Assembly (NCBI GenBank): GCA_002495645.1
Contig: DAGF01000026.1
Span: 1-10,225, forward strand
DNA from: Euryarchaeota archaeon UBA549
Lineage (GTDB): Archaea; Thermoplasmatota; Poseidoniia; Poseidoniales; Poseidoniaceae
Length of the DNA stretch: 10,225 nucleotides
Direction of reading: 5' to 3'
The notes under the pieces were generated by a model. That model was not told where the DNA came from. It worked only from the letters and a program-made list of their open reading frames with translations, and searched no databases. The stretch's first letter is position 1. The number at the start of each line of letters is the position of its first letter. The position numbers and the translations under genes are program-made. Of the stretch, positions 1-6,537 are shown one piece after another.

Positions 1-1
1 A

Positions 2-2194
2 GACAACATCAAGAAGGCCACAGAAGTCATGCACGTTCTTCCTCAAATCAGGAACTTGTGCATCGCTGCTCACATTGACCACGGAAAGACCACGCTCTCT
101 GACAACCTCATCGCAGGTGCCGGAATGATGTCCAACGAACTCGCCGGCGCAGCCCGTGTGCTCGACTTTGACGAGCAAGAATCCGCTCGTGGAATCACCA
201 TCAACGCTGCATCCGCATCGATGGTTCACGCCGTGGAAGGCACAGACTACCTCATCAACCTCATCGACACTCCAGGTCACGTTGACTTTGGTGGCGACGT
301 CACACGTGCCATGCGTGCTGTTGACGGTTGTTTCATTCTCGCTTGTGCGGTTGAGGGTCCAATGCCACAGACCGAAACAGTGGTTCGCCAAGCTTTGAAG
401 GAGAAGGTGAAGCCGGTGTTGTTCATCAACAAGGTGGACCGCCTCATCAACGAGTTGCAAGTCACGCCCGAAGACATGATGGCTCGTTTCACAGAGACCA
501 TCAAGAAGGTCAACAAACTCATCAAGCAATTCGCTCCAGAAGGCATGGGCAAGGCATGGCAAGTGTCCGTTCAAGACGGAACCGTCGCCTTCGGTTCAGC
601 TTACCACAACTGGGGTATCACCGTGCCTTACATGGCCAAGTCCGGCATTTCCTTCAAGGAAATTTTCGAGTACTGCAACAACGAAGACCAAAAGACGCTT
701 GCACAGAAGGCCCCGGTTCACGAAGTTCTTCTTGACATGGCGGTCACCAAACTCCCTGGACCCATTGAGGCTCAAAAGTACCGTATCCCCAACATCTGGA
801 CGGGCGATTTGGAATCTGACATCGGTCAAGCCATGATGAACTGCGACCCAGAAGCAGAACTTGCCATGATGGTCACCAAGATTTGGATGGACCCTCACGC
901 TGGTGAAGTGGCCGTCGGCCGTGTTTACTCCGGTGCCATCAACCAAGGTGAATCCGTGTATGCTATCGGCGCCGCAAAGCCCGAGCGTGTCCAACAAGTG
1001 GCCATGATGGTCGGTGGCGACCGTATCACGGTGCCCAAAGTTGTGGCCGGAAACATCGCAGCCGTCACCGGTATTCGTTCAGCCGCTGCTGGTGTAACCC
1101 TCTCACGAGACAAAGATTTCACGCCCTTTGAAGCCATCCGCCACTACTCTGACCCTGTGGTCACCGTAGCTGTTGAGCCCAAGAGCATGAAAGACCTGCC
1201 GAAGTTCATCGACGCCCTTCGTTCCCTGGCCAAGGCCGACGCCTCCCTGCAGGTGACCACCAACCAAGAGACCGGTGAAGCCCTTCTCGCCGGTATGGGT
1301 GAACTCCACCTTGAGATCACCGTGTACCGAATTGAAGAGGAACAGAACATCAAGGTCAAGGTCAGCCCGCCCATTGTCGTTTATCGAGAGGGTATCCAAG
1401 GCTCGAACCGTGGCAATGCGTTTGAAGGCAAGTCGCCTAACCGCCACAACCGTTTCTTCTTTGAGATTGAAGCGCTTCCTGCCGAAGTCGTTGCTGCCCT
1501 CCGCTCTGGAGAACTCGGCGACGGCCCCGTTCGCAGTTCCGATGCTAAGGAAGTCGGAAGCAAGTTCGGAGAATACGGCATGGACAAGGACACCATGCGT
1601 AAGATCTACGCCATCAATGGAACCAACGTGCTCGTGAACGACACCAAGGGTATCCAGAACCTCCACGAGACACGTGAACTCATCATCGAAGCCTTCAATG
1701 AAGTCTGTGTCAAGGGTCCTGTCGCTGACGAACCCGTTCAAGGCATGTACGTCCGACTGGTTGATGCAAAACTCCACGAAGACGCCATTCACCGCGGCCC
1801 TGCTCAGACCATTCCAGCCGTTCGAAACGGTATCAAGGGTGCTATGATGCGGGCCAAGACGGTTCTCCTCGAACCCATGCAAAAGGCGTTCATCTCGGTG
1901 CCCAACGACTGGCTCGGCCAGGTTACTCGTGAAGTCACCACCCGTCGTGGAATCATCGAAGACATGCCATCAGAAGGCAGCGTAACCACCGTGGTTGGTA
2001 TCATCCCGATTGCAGAGACCTTCGGTTTCTCCAACGACATCCGTGCTGCTTCTCAGGGACGGGCCGTGTGGAATACCGAGAACCTCGGCTTCGAGATTTT
2101 GCCACCTCAATTGTTTGACAAGGTCGTCGGTGAAATCCGTCAACGCAAGGGCCTCAAGCCCGAGCCCAACCCCGAATCCTACTACGCAGACTGA
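2..2194 (+). CDS. fusA: Translation elongation factor 2 (aEF-2), 5'-truncated by window edge
   Basis: GTPase that drives ribosomal translocation. Numbering from the ATG at 29, the G1 motif AHIDHGKT is at residues 14-21, RGITI at 54-58, DTPGH at 80-84 and NKVD at 134-137. The domain IV tip loop reads LHEDAIHRG; His588 (codon 1790-1792) is the expected diphthamide target. The ATG at 29 is probably internal: the frame is open to base 2 and reads DNIKKATEV before it, matching the usual archaeal EF-2 N-terminus, so the true start should lie a few codons left of the window. Visible length is 730 residues, close to the family norm, ending PESYYAD. No intein or frameshift is apparent. The symbol follows archaeal usage; fusA/aef2 are used interchangeably. 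A MOSC gene follows after 9 bases, probably on the same transcript. Confidence 0.97.
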   Translation, partial: DNIKKATEVMHVLPQIRNLCIAAHIDHGKTTLSDNLIAGAGMMSNELAGAARVLDFDEQESARGITINAASASMVHAVEGTDYLINLIDTPGHVDFGGDVTRAMRAVDGCFILACAVEGPMPQTETVVRQALKEKVKPVLFINKVDRLINELQVTPEDMMARFTETIKKVNKLIKQFAPEGMGKAWQVSVQDGTVAFGSAYHNWGITVPYMAKSGISFKEIFEYCNNEDQKTLAQKAPVHEVLLDMAVTKLPGPIEAQKYRIPNIWTGDLESDIGQAMMNCDPEAELAMMVTKIWMDPHAGEVAVGRVYSGAINQGESVYAIGAAKPERVQQVAMMVGGDRITVPKVVAGNIAAVTGIRSAAAGVTLSRDKDFTPFEAIRHYSDPVVTVAVEPKSMKDLPKFIDALRSLAKADASLQVTTNQETGEALLAGMGELHLEITVYRIEEEQNIKVKVSPPIVVYREGIQGSNRGNAFEGKSPNRHNRFFFEIEALPAEVVAALRSGELGDGPVRSSDAKEVGSKFGEYGMDKDTMRKIYAINGTNVLVNDTKGIQNLHETRELIIEAFNEVCVKGPVADEPVQGMYVRLVDAKLHEDAIHRGPAQTIPAVRNGIKGAMMRAKTVLLEPMQKAFISVPNDWLGQVTREVTTRRGIIEDMPSEGSVTTVVGIIPIAETFGFSNDIRAASQGRAVWNTENLGFEILPPQLFDKVVGEIRQRKGLKPEPNPESYYAD

Positions 2195-2197
2195 GGT
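2193..2197 (+). promoter_or_regulatory. Ribosome-binding site of the MOSC gene
   Basis: GAGGT overlaps the last two bases of the EF-2 stop codon and sits 6 bases before the ATG at 2204. It matches the archaeal anti-Shine-Dalgarno sequence, supports this start and implies co-transcription with EF-2. Confidence 0.6.
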
Positions 2198-2203
2198 TCG
2201 TGC

Positions 2204-2692
2204 ATGGCGGGCATCGTCCGTGGATTGCACGTCAATCCAGAAGGAGGCGTGCCGAAGCATCCCGTTCAGTCCATTGAAGTTCACACCAATGGCTGTGTGG
2301 GTGACAAGCAAAACGACACTCGGCATCATGGAGGGCCTTCCAGGGCTGTGTGTTTGATGGAGGTGAGCATCATGGAGCGCCTTCAAGCAGGAGGCCATCC
2401 CATCGGACCGGGAACAACGGGCGAAAACCTCCTCATCGACGGCCTTGAGCCGAATGTCTTGGGCGTGGGCGTTCAATTGAGGGTCGGTGGTGTTCAACTG
2501 ACCATCACGAAGGATGCGCCGCCCTGTAAAACCATTCGAGAATCGTTTCTGGATGGACGATTCAAAGCCCTGAGTCATCAACAACTTCCCGGACAAACAC
2601 GCTGGTATGCGAGTGTTCAATCAACGGGCTTCATCCAAATCGGAGATGCAGTCGAAGTGCTCAATGAAGTCGAGCCAACTGGAAATCCGTAA
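2204..2692 (+). CDS. MOSC domain-containing protein
   Basis: A single-domain MOSC (molybdenum cofactor sulfurase C-terminal) protein of 162 residues. The family pattern runs throughout: GGVPKHPV at residues 14-21, a GD pair at 33-34, HHGG at 41-44, PGTTGENL at 69-76 and PCKT at 107-110, where Cys108 is the conserved cysteine thought to bind sulfur or cofactor sulfide. Stand-alone MOSC proteins of this size resemble the bacterial YiiM type, linked to molybdenum-cofactor enzymes and detoxification of N-hydroxylated compounds, but the substrate cannot be read from the sequence. The start is supported by GAGGT 6 bases upstream. The last 32 bases overlap the convergent isomerase-synthase gene. No molybdenum cofactor biosynthesis gene lies nearby, so the link to EF-2 looks like shared transcription rather than shared function. 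Confidence 0.9.
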   Translation: MAGIVRGLHVNPEGGVPKHPVQSIEVHTNGCVGDKQNDTRHHGGPSRAVCLMEVSIMERLQAGGHPIGPGTTGENLLIDGLEPNVLGVGVQLRVGGVQLTITKDAPPCKTIRESFLDGRFKALSHQQLPGQTRWYASVQSTGFIQIGDAVEVLNEVEPTGNP

Positions 2693-4412
2693 GTTCCCTC
2701 AAAGCCACCATCGCAGGATTGTCATCGAGTCGGTCCAGACAAGCATGGGCTTTTGCGTGGAAATCTTCCGCCATCGTCCGAGCATAATCCACTGAACCCA
2801 ATTCGGAGAGCGCAGCCAAACCATCAGCAAGGGCGTCAGGTGAAACATCCTCGCCTTTTCCGAGGACACGCATCAATCGCTCTTTCACAGGTCCATCGGG
2901 TTGTCGGAGTGCGTGAATGATCATGAGCGTGCGCTTGCCTTGGGCGATGTCTGAACCTGCGGGTTTGCCGAGGGTGGCCGAATCAGAGAGGACATCAATG
3001 ACATCGTCCATGAGTTGGAAACAAAGGCCCAGGGCTTTGCCCCAATCGGCCATCAGTTGGACCGTTTCCTCATCAGCACAAGAGATTCGAGCACCGATTT
3101 CAGCGCAAATCCAGAACATAACGGCTGTTTTCCCTTCAATCATTTCCAGATAGTCGTCTTCGGAAACTTCCAATCGATCTTCGAATTCAATGTCCAATTG
3201 TTGCCCTTCACTTACACGGCGTACCATCCAAGCGATGCGGTTGACCAGAGGTGCCACCTCTTCAGGTTCCAAATTCTCGGCCTGAACGAGGTGTTCAAAA
3301 GCGATAGCCAGCATTGCATCACCCGCATTGATGGCCGTCGGAATACCGTATTCAACGTGCACGGCATTCCGGCCCCTGCGGATTTCGTCGTTGTCCATGA
3401 TGTCATCGTGCACCAGGGTGAAGTTGTGGACAGTTTCAATGGCTGCACCGATATCCAATAGACCAGCGTGGGTGTCGCCAACGGCTTTGGCAACCAACCA
3501 CGGCAAGGTGGCTCGCATGCGCTTCCCGCCGCCTTCAATCAAATGCATCATGGCGTTTCCGAGGCGCTCATGGCGTGAGGCTCGTAGACTGAGTTCAATG
3601 CGTTGCTCAATGAGAGGTTTCACTTCCATGATGGAAGTCAGCAAATCAGCACCTTCGGCATCGGGTAGCATGTAAGAAACATCGCCCATGTCGTGAATGA
3701 GGTCGTCGGACAGTTCAGCCAACTTTTCGGGGTTGTTGTAGTTCGCCCACCATTTCCTGTTCATGACGCGTGCGGCAATGCATCGGAACCAAGGTGCAAT
3801 GGCTTGGTCTGGTTCTCGCTCTTCGATGAGCATGGCTTCCAGCGCCTCGCGGTCAACCCACATGACGTTCGCCACTTCGTTCGGATTTGGGTCTACTTCC
3901 ACATCAGCACACATGACCAAAACATGGTCAACTTCACGTTCAATCCACTCAGCATTCATGCGCGCAGCATAGCGCATTTTGGTCATGAAGGTCATGTCGT
4001 CGGTTGAAAGAGTGGACGGGTCAATGCCCAATTCTTGCTCCAATTTGCGAATTGCAGCTCGCTTCACGCCCAAGGCGTTCTTTTCCTCGAGTTCATCCAT
4101 GCTGTGTAGGGGATGAGAGCAGCAGGCATTGGCCCACACGTTTGGGAAGGTTACTTTGTCGGCAGAGCGTTGTTGAAGTAACATCTCACCCTTCGTGTTG
4201 AAGAGGAGCACGCTGAAGGCACGATGAAAGGCTCCAATTTTTTGGTGGGCATCAAGTTTTGAAATTGGACCGAGAACGACATCGTTCTCCGAAACATGAA
4301 TCACGGCTTCGGCCATCAAGGCGGCTTGGTCGGGGTTTTCTTCACCCAAGGAAGCCATGGCCTCGTCGTTCAGTTCGACATGCGGGACATCGTTGATTCC
4401 GTACCCCGACAT
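2661..4412 (-). CDS. Fused type 1 isopentenyl-diphosphate isomerase / geranylgeranyl-diphosphate synthase
   Basis: A 583-residue protein that appears to carry two consecutive isoprenoid steps. Residues ~25-235 are a type 1 (Nudix-fold) IPP isomerase: HRAFSVLLFN at 63-72, the cysteine pair in NACCSHPL at 95-102 holding the catalytic Cys, the acidic motif WIEREVDHV at 156-164 holding the catalytic Glu, and KWW at 220-222. Residues ~255-583 are a trans-prenyltransferase: GGGKRMR at 294-300, first aspartate-rich motif DDIMD at 336-340, RRGR at 345-348, and second motif DDVID at 469-473. Phe331, five residues before DDIMD, is the position where an aromatic residue limits archaeal synthases to the C20 product, so GGPP is the likely product (inference). 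Both halves look full length with their key residues. GGTGA at 4417-4421 is a plausible ribosome-binding site for the ATG at 4412. Isopentenyl phosphate kinase lies 51 bases upstream on the same strand. The isomerase half is strikingly close in motif wording to eukaryotic IDI1. Confidence 0.95.
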   Translation of the reverse strand: MSGYGINDVPHVELNDEAMASLGEENPDQAALMAEAVIHVSENDVVLGPISKLDAHQKIGAFHRAFSVLLFNTKGEMLLQQRSADKVTFPNVWANACCSHPLHSMDELEEKNALGVKRAAIRKLEQELGIDPSTLSTDDMTFMTKMRYAARMNAEWIEREVDHVLVMCADVEVDPNPNEVANVMWVDREALEAMLIEEREPDQAIAPWFRCIAARVMNRKWWANYNNPEKLAELSDDLIHDMGDVSYMLPDAEGADLLTSIMEVKPLIEQRIELSLRASRHERLGNAMMHLIEGGGKRMRATLPWLVAKAVGDTHAGLLDIGAAIETVHNFTLVHDDIMDNDEIRRGRNAVHVEYGIPTAINAGDAMLAIAFEHLVQAENLEPEEVAPLVNRIAWMVRRVSEGQQLDIEFEDRLEVSEDDYLEMIEGKTAVMFWICAEIGARISCADEETVQLMADWGKALGLCFQLMDDVIDVLSDSATLGKPAGSDIAQGKRTLMIIHALRQPDGPVKERLMRVLGKGEDVSPDALADGLAALSELGSVDYARTMAEDFHAKAHACLDRLDDNPAMVALRELTDFQLARLH

Positions 4413-4416
4413 GGTT

Positions 4417-4421
4417 TCACC
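4417..4421 (-). promoter_or_regulatory. Putative ribosome-binding site of the isomerase-synthase gene
   Basis: GGTGA on the minus strand, 4 bases before the ATG at 4412. It is complementary to the archaeal anti-Shine-Dalgarno core. Such a site fits translation of an internal gene on a kinase-to-fusion transcript. Confidence 0.4.
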
Positions 4422-4463
4422 GATTTTATGGAGTCGCGGAGGCTACATGAAGAGTTCTCCGCG

Positions 4464-5279
4464 TCATGACGAGCGGAGCGTGGTGCCGCGGACATCATTT
4501 CCGAGGCATGCTGCTTTCACGCGCTGACCGATTTCACCGCTGACAAGAAGGACCTCGATGCCATGTTGAGCGGTTTGAAATCCACGCTGTACCTTCAGCC
4601 CAATACCTCCAGTGACATCCATTGCTTCCATATGTTCTCCCTTGTAGGTGTCGTTTTGGGAAAGGATTTGGATAAGTTTACCCTCATCATCCACGCCGTT
4701 TGGGGGCTCGGAAAGGACGCCTTCCACCCCTCCCATCGCAAAGACGAGGCGTTTGACACCGCTTAACTCGGTGGCTAGACGGTAAACCAAATCATCTCCA
4801 GAAAGGATGCCGAACATCAACGGTTCATCGCAATCAACCACATCACCGTGGGTCACCACGACGATGCCTTGTGGGGCTGATTCAAAGAGGGACAAATCAC
4901 CCTCAAACACTGGTCCAGTGTTTTTTGCCCACTGATGGGGTGGAAGTGAGACGGCCGAAATATCACGCTTTGTTAGTGCAGTTAGGACATGCTCGTTCAA
5001 CTCCAACATGTCGTTGCGAACATCGACCACGGCTTCTTCTTGTGAGCGGTCGCTGGGGAGGTTGGGGTCGTCTGATTTACCGCCGGCGAGTTGGTATGTT
5101 TTCGCCTTGAGGTGGCCGAAGGAGCCTGCACCGTGGACAAGGACGACGTCAAGTCCCTGGAGCAGACACGCCTCCAATTGCTCTGCCAAGTCGTCGAGAA
5201 CATCGTGGCGCACGGTTTTCATCGCATCTTTTTGCGTGATGAGCCCTCCGCCCCACTTGACGACAACGCGGTCACGCAT
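4464..5279 (-). CDS. ipk: Isopentenyl phosphate kinase
   Basis: Phosphorylates isopentenyl phosphate with ATP to give IPP, the last step to IPP in the archaeal alternative mevalonate pathway. The 271-residue protein has the amino-acid-kinase fold pattern: VVVKWGGGLIT near the start (Lys8 and the glycine loop at 10-12), HGAGSFGH at 49-56, THGDVV at 143-148, LSGDDLVYRLA at 159-169 and DVTGGIGLKV at 221-230. His56 in the HGAGSFGH segment is the residue that marks phosphate-accepting IPK members, as opposed to carboxylate kinases such as glutamate 5-kinase. Length is usual for the family. It is transcribed ahead of the isomerase-synthase fusion with a 51-base gap, so its product would be the substrate of the next protein. 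It is divergent from the small zinc-ribbon gene. Confidence 0.93.
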   Translation of the reverse strand: MRDRVVVKWGGGLITQKDAMKTVRHDVLDDLAEQLEACLLQGLDVVLVHGAGSFGHLKAKTYQLAGGKSDDPNLPSDRSQEEAVVDVRNDMLELNEHVLTALTKRDISAVSLPPHQWAKNTGPVFEGDLSLFESAPQGIVVVTHGDVVDCDEPLMFGILSGDDLVYRLATELSGVKRLVFAMGGVEGVLSEPPNGVDDEGKLIQILSQNDTYKGEHMEAMDVTGGIGLKVQRGFQTAQHGIEVLLVSGEIGQRVKAACLGNDVRGTTLRSS

Positions 5280-5390
5280 GATTCTTCCACAGGGTAGCGT
5301 TTCATGAGCCTACCGCTGATTTTTCCGAACGTCCATCTTCCTTACCTTGTTGTGCAAGGTTTGATGAGGAACCGACCCTGTATGGGTAGC
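5280..5390. promoter_or_regulatory. Divergent intergenic region between ipk and the small zinc-ribbon gene
   Basis: This 111-base gap should hold promoters for both flanking genes. It contains a perfect 6-base dyad, ACCTTG (5344-5349) and CAAGGT (5355-5360), with a 5-base spacer, and GGGTAGC as a direct repeat at 5292-5298 and 5384-5390. An AT-rich patch, GGAAAAATC on the minus strand near 5320-5328, is the best TATA-like candidate for ipk. No strong TATA box is seen for the plus-strand gene. Roles are inferred only from position. The region would shrink to 24 bases if the plus-strand gene started at 5304. Confidence 0.35.
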
Positions 5391-5726
5391 ATGGCCGAGG
5401 AACCAAGTGTTGACGCATTCATGCGCCATCTACAGGTTTGTGTTGAAGAGGCTCGCACCATCGCCGATGCAAAAGAGCGAGAGCAGCGGCTCTGGCAATT
5501 GGAAAGTGCTCTACAAGAGGCCATCATTTACAAGAACAGAATCGAAGAACTCCAACGACACGGCATTGATCCCGTTCGATTGGTCGAATCCGAATCCGGC
5601 ATGACGCCGGCCCCTGCCCCTAAGAAGGTGGAGGCGCTGATGACGGGTCACGACCACTGCCCTGTTTGCAAAGCGGTGTTTGAACCCGACCTCGGGTTCT
5701 GTCCTGCATGTGGCGCAGAAAAGTGA
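5391..5726 (+). CDS. Small helical protein with C-terminal zinc ribbon, function unknown
   Basis: From the ATG at 5391 the protein is 111 residues. Residues ~5-57 are charged and heptad-like, predicted helical and probably a coiled coil. A Pro/Ala-rich linker at ~70-80 (TPAPAPKK) follows. A zinc ribbon closes the protein with Cys90, Cys93, Cys104 and Cys107 (CPVC and CPAC, ten residues between the pairs). In-frame ATGs also exist at 5304, 5364 and 5382. I prefer 5391 because the residues before it (MSLPLIFPNVHLPYL onward) are hydrophobic and unlike the rest, and because starting at 5304 would leave only 24 bases for two divergent promoters. 5382 remains possible. The gene converges with kptA at a 4-base gap. 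I do not recognise the family; the layout suits a protein-protein or nucleic-acid-binding adaptor, but that is a guess. Confidence 0.75.
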   Translation: MAEEPSVDAFMRHLQVCVEEARTIADAKEREQRLWQLESALQEAIIYKNRIEELQRHGIDPVRLVESESGMTPAPAPKKVEALMTGHDHCPVCKAVFEPDLGFCPACGAEK

Positions 5727-5735
5727 GGTTTCACT
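5722..5735. terminator. Compact hairpin shared by two convergent stop codons
   Basis: AGTGA (5722-5726) and TCACT (5731-5735) form a perfect 5-base stem with loop GGTT. The plus-strand TGA and the minus-strand TCA stop codons lie inside the two arms. A pyrimidine-rich tract follows on the plus strand and a TTTT run follows on the minus strand. A bidirectional terminator is possible, but the stem is short and could be chance. Confidence 0.3.
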
Positions 5736-6429
5736 CTTCTTCTTCACGTTCCCACTGTTCAATGATTTCTTGAATCATCGGGTCGTCTTCGTCAACTTTG
5801 TAGAGGTATTCACCGGGGACTTCATCGGTCAGGAACACGGTTGTGCCGGCACGATAGATGGTGTGCCCATCTGCGATGGCTCGAGCGGTGTCAATTTCCA
5901 AAATTGTTGGGCGGTCAATGCGCACGTGTCCAGCTTCCATGGCGTTGTGAATGGAACGGGACAGGTGGACATTCTTACGGTCGCCTGCCGTCAATCCAAA
6001 TTCAAGGAGCGTTTCGACTTCTTCACCCTCACAGGGGAAGTAAAGGACTTCGGGGATGTCATCGGTTGGAAGGTCAAGGTCAAGTTCGATGGAGTGGCCG
6101 TATGTTGCTCGGATCATGCCGTTTTCAACCTGATATCGACCTTTTTCATCAGCGTTGGCAATGGCCTCAAAGTGCCATCCTCGCAACCAGTGATAGTGGC
6201 GGCGTTGGTTACCAATGGCTTCAGAAAGTTCTCGGGTGTTGACCCAACCGTTGATGTCCATGTCCACGTTGAACTTTTCAGGAGCATGTCGGAGAACGAG
6301 AGCGAGAATGCGACCAAGCGAGTTTGCTTCTCGGTCGCTCATGATGAATTTCCCTTCGTCGTTGCACACGGGGCAGTTGGTGCCGGAAAAGTGTCCATGG
6401 GCTCTGCATTGGCGTAGCATGATGTCCAT
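5731..6429 (-). CDS. kptA: RNA 2'-phosphotransferase KptA/Tpt1
   Basis: Family reaction: transfers a 2'-phosphate from RNA to NAD+, releasing nicotinamide and ADP-ribose 1'',2''-cyclic phosphate. The 232-residue protein starts with a zinc-binding segment, CRAHG then CPVC (Cys8, His11, Cys19, Cys22), found in archaeal members. The RNA-binding lobe has LRHAPE at 46-51. The ADP-ribosyltransferase lobe has IRATYGHSIEL at 106-116, VHLS at 154-157, a segment VRIDRP around Arg170, and VFLTDEVPGEY at 198-208. Arg47, His48, Arg107 and Arg170 align with the catalytic Arg-His-Arg-Arg tetrad (Arg170 less certain). The C-terminus is an acidic tail. An ATG at 6418-6420 (MLRQC) is an alternative start; an AGGT lies 9 bases before the ATG at 6429. 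Archaea are not known to make 2'-phosphate splice junctions as fungi do, so the natural substrate is open. Confidence 0.92.
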   Translation of the reverse strand: MDIMLRQCRAHGHFSGTNCPVCNDEGKFIMSDREANSLGRILALVLRHAPEKFNVDMDINGWVNTRELSEAIGNQRRHYHWLRGWHFEAIANADEKGRYQVENGMIRATYGHSIELDLDLPTDDIPEVLYFPCEGEEVETLLEFGLTAGDRKNVHLSRSIHNAMEAGHVRIDRPTILEIDTARAIADGHTIYRAGTTVFLTDEVPGEYLYKVDEDDPMIQEIIEQWEREEEE

Positions 6430-6537
6430 GCGGGTGCGACCTGTTCAAGAACCCTACGGGCACGGGTTGGTGAATCATGTCATGTTTGTTGTGGGTAGAG
6501 CGTGGGTATGAAATGCCTCGTCGCCGTGCACGAACAC
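6430..6537. promoter_or_regulatory. Divergent intergenic region between kptA and the thiolase gene
   Basis: This 108-base gap must hold the starts of two divergent transcripts. TATGAAAT at 6507-6514 lies 24-31 bases before the thiolase ATG at 6538, the right distance for a TATA box of a leaderless transcript, though it is a weak match. GTGGGTA occurs twice, at 6491-6497 and 6502-6508. No clear TATA box was seen on the kptA side. Confidence 0.3.

Noticed and set aside
29..31. ATG at 29 as the true start of EF-2
   Set aside because: The frame stays open to base 2 with the residues DNIKKATEV that belong to the usual archaeal EF-2 N-terminus, so this Met is internal.
1103..1882. 259-codon open frame antisense to EF-2
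   Set aside because: It lies wholly inside the conserved EF-2 gene and its translation shows no recognisable domain; long antisense frames are common opposite highly biased genes.
1970..2620. 216-codon minus-strand frame across the EF-2/MOSC junction
   Set aside because: Both genes beneath it are clearly recognised on the plus strand; the product resembles nothing and crosses two unrelated genes.
4457..4478. CTCCGC/GCGGAG inverted repeat around the ipk stop as a terminator
   Set aside because: Six-base stem with a 10-base loop, no T tract, and it lies before a same-strand gene likely to be co-transcribed.
5304..5306. ATG at 5304 as start of the small zinc-ribbon gene
   Set aside because: It would add a hydrophobic stretch unlike the rest of the protein and leave 24 bases for two divergent promoters; 5391 is more likely.
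5680..6417. 245-codon plus-strand frame opposite kptA
   Set aside because: KptA motifs on the minus strand are unmistakable, so this is a shadow frame.
6502..6504. GTG at 6502 as start of the thiolase
   Set aside because: The extra residues are not expected before the family's usual N-terminus, and a weak TATA-like site sits at a leaderless distance from 6538.
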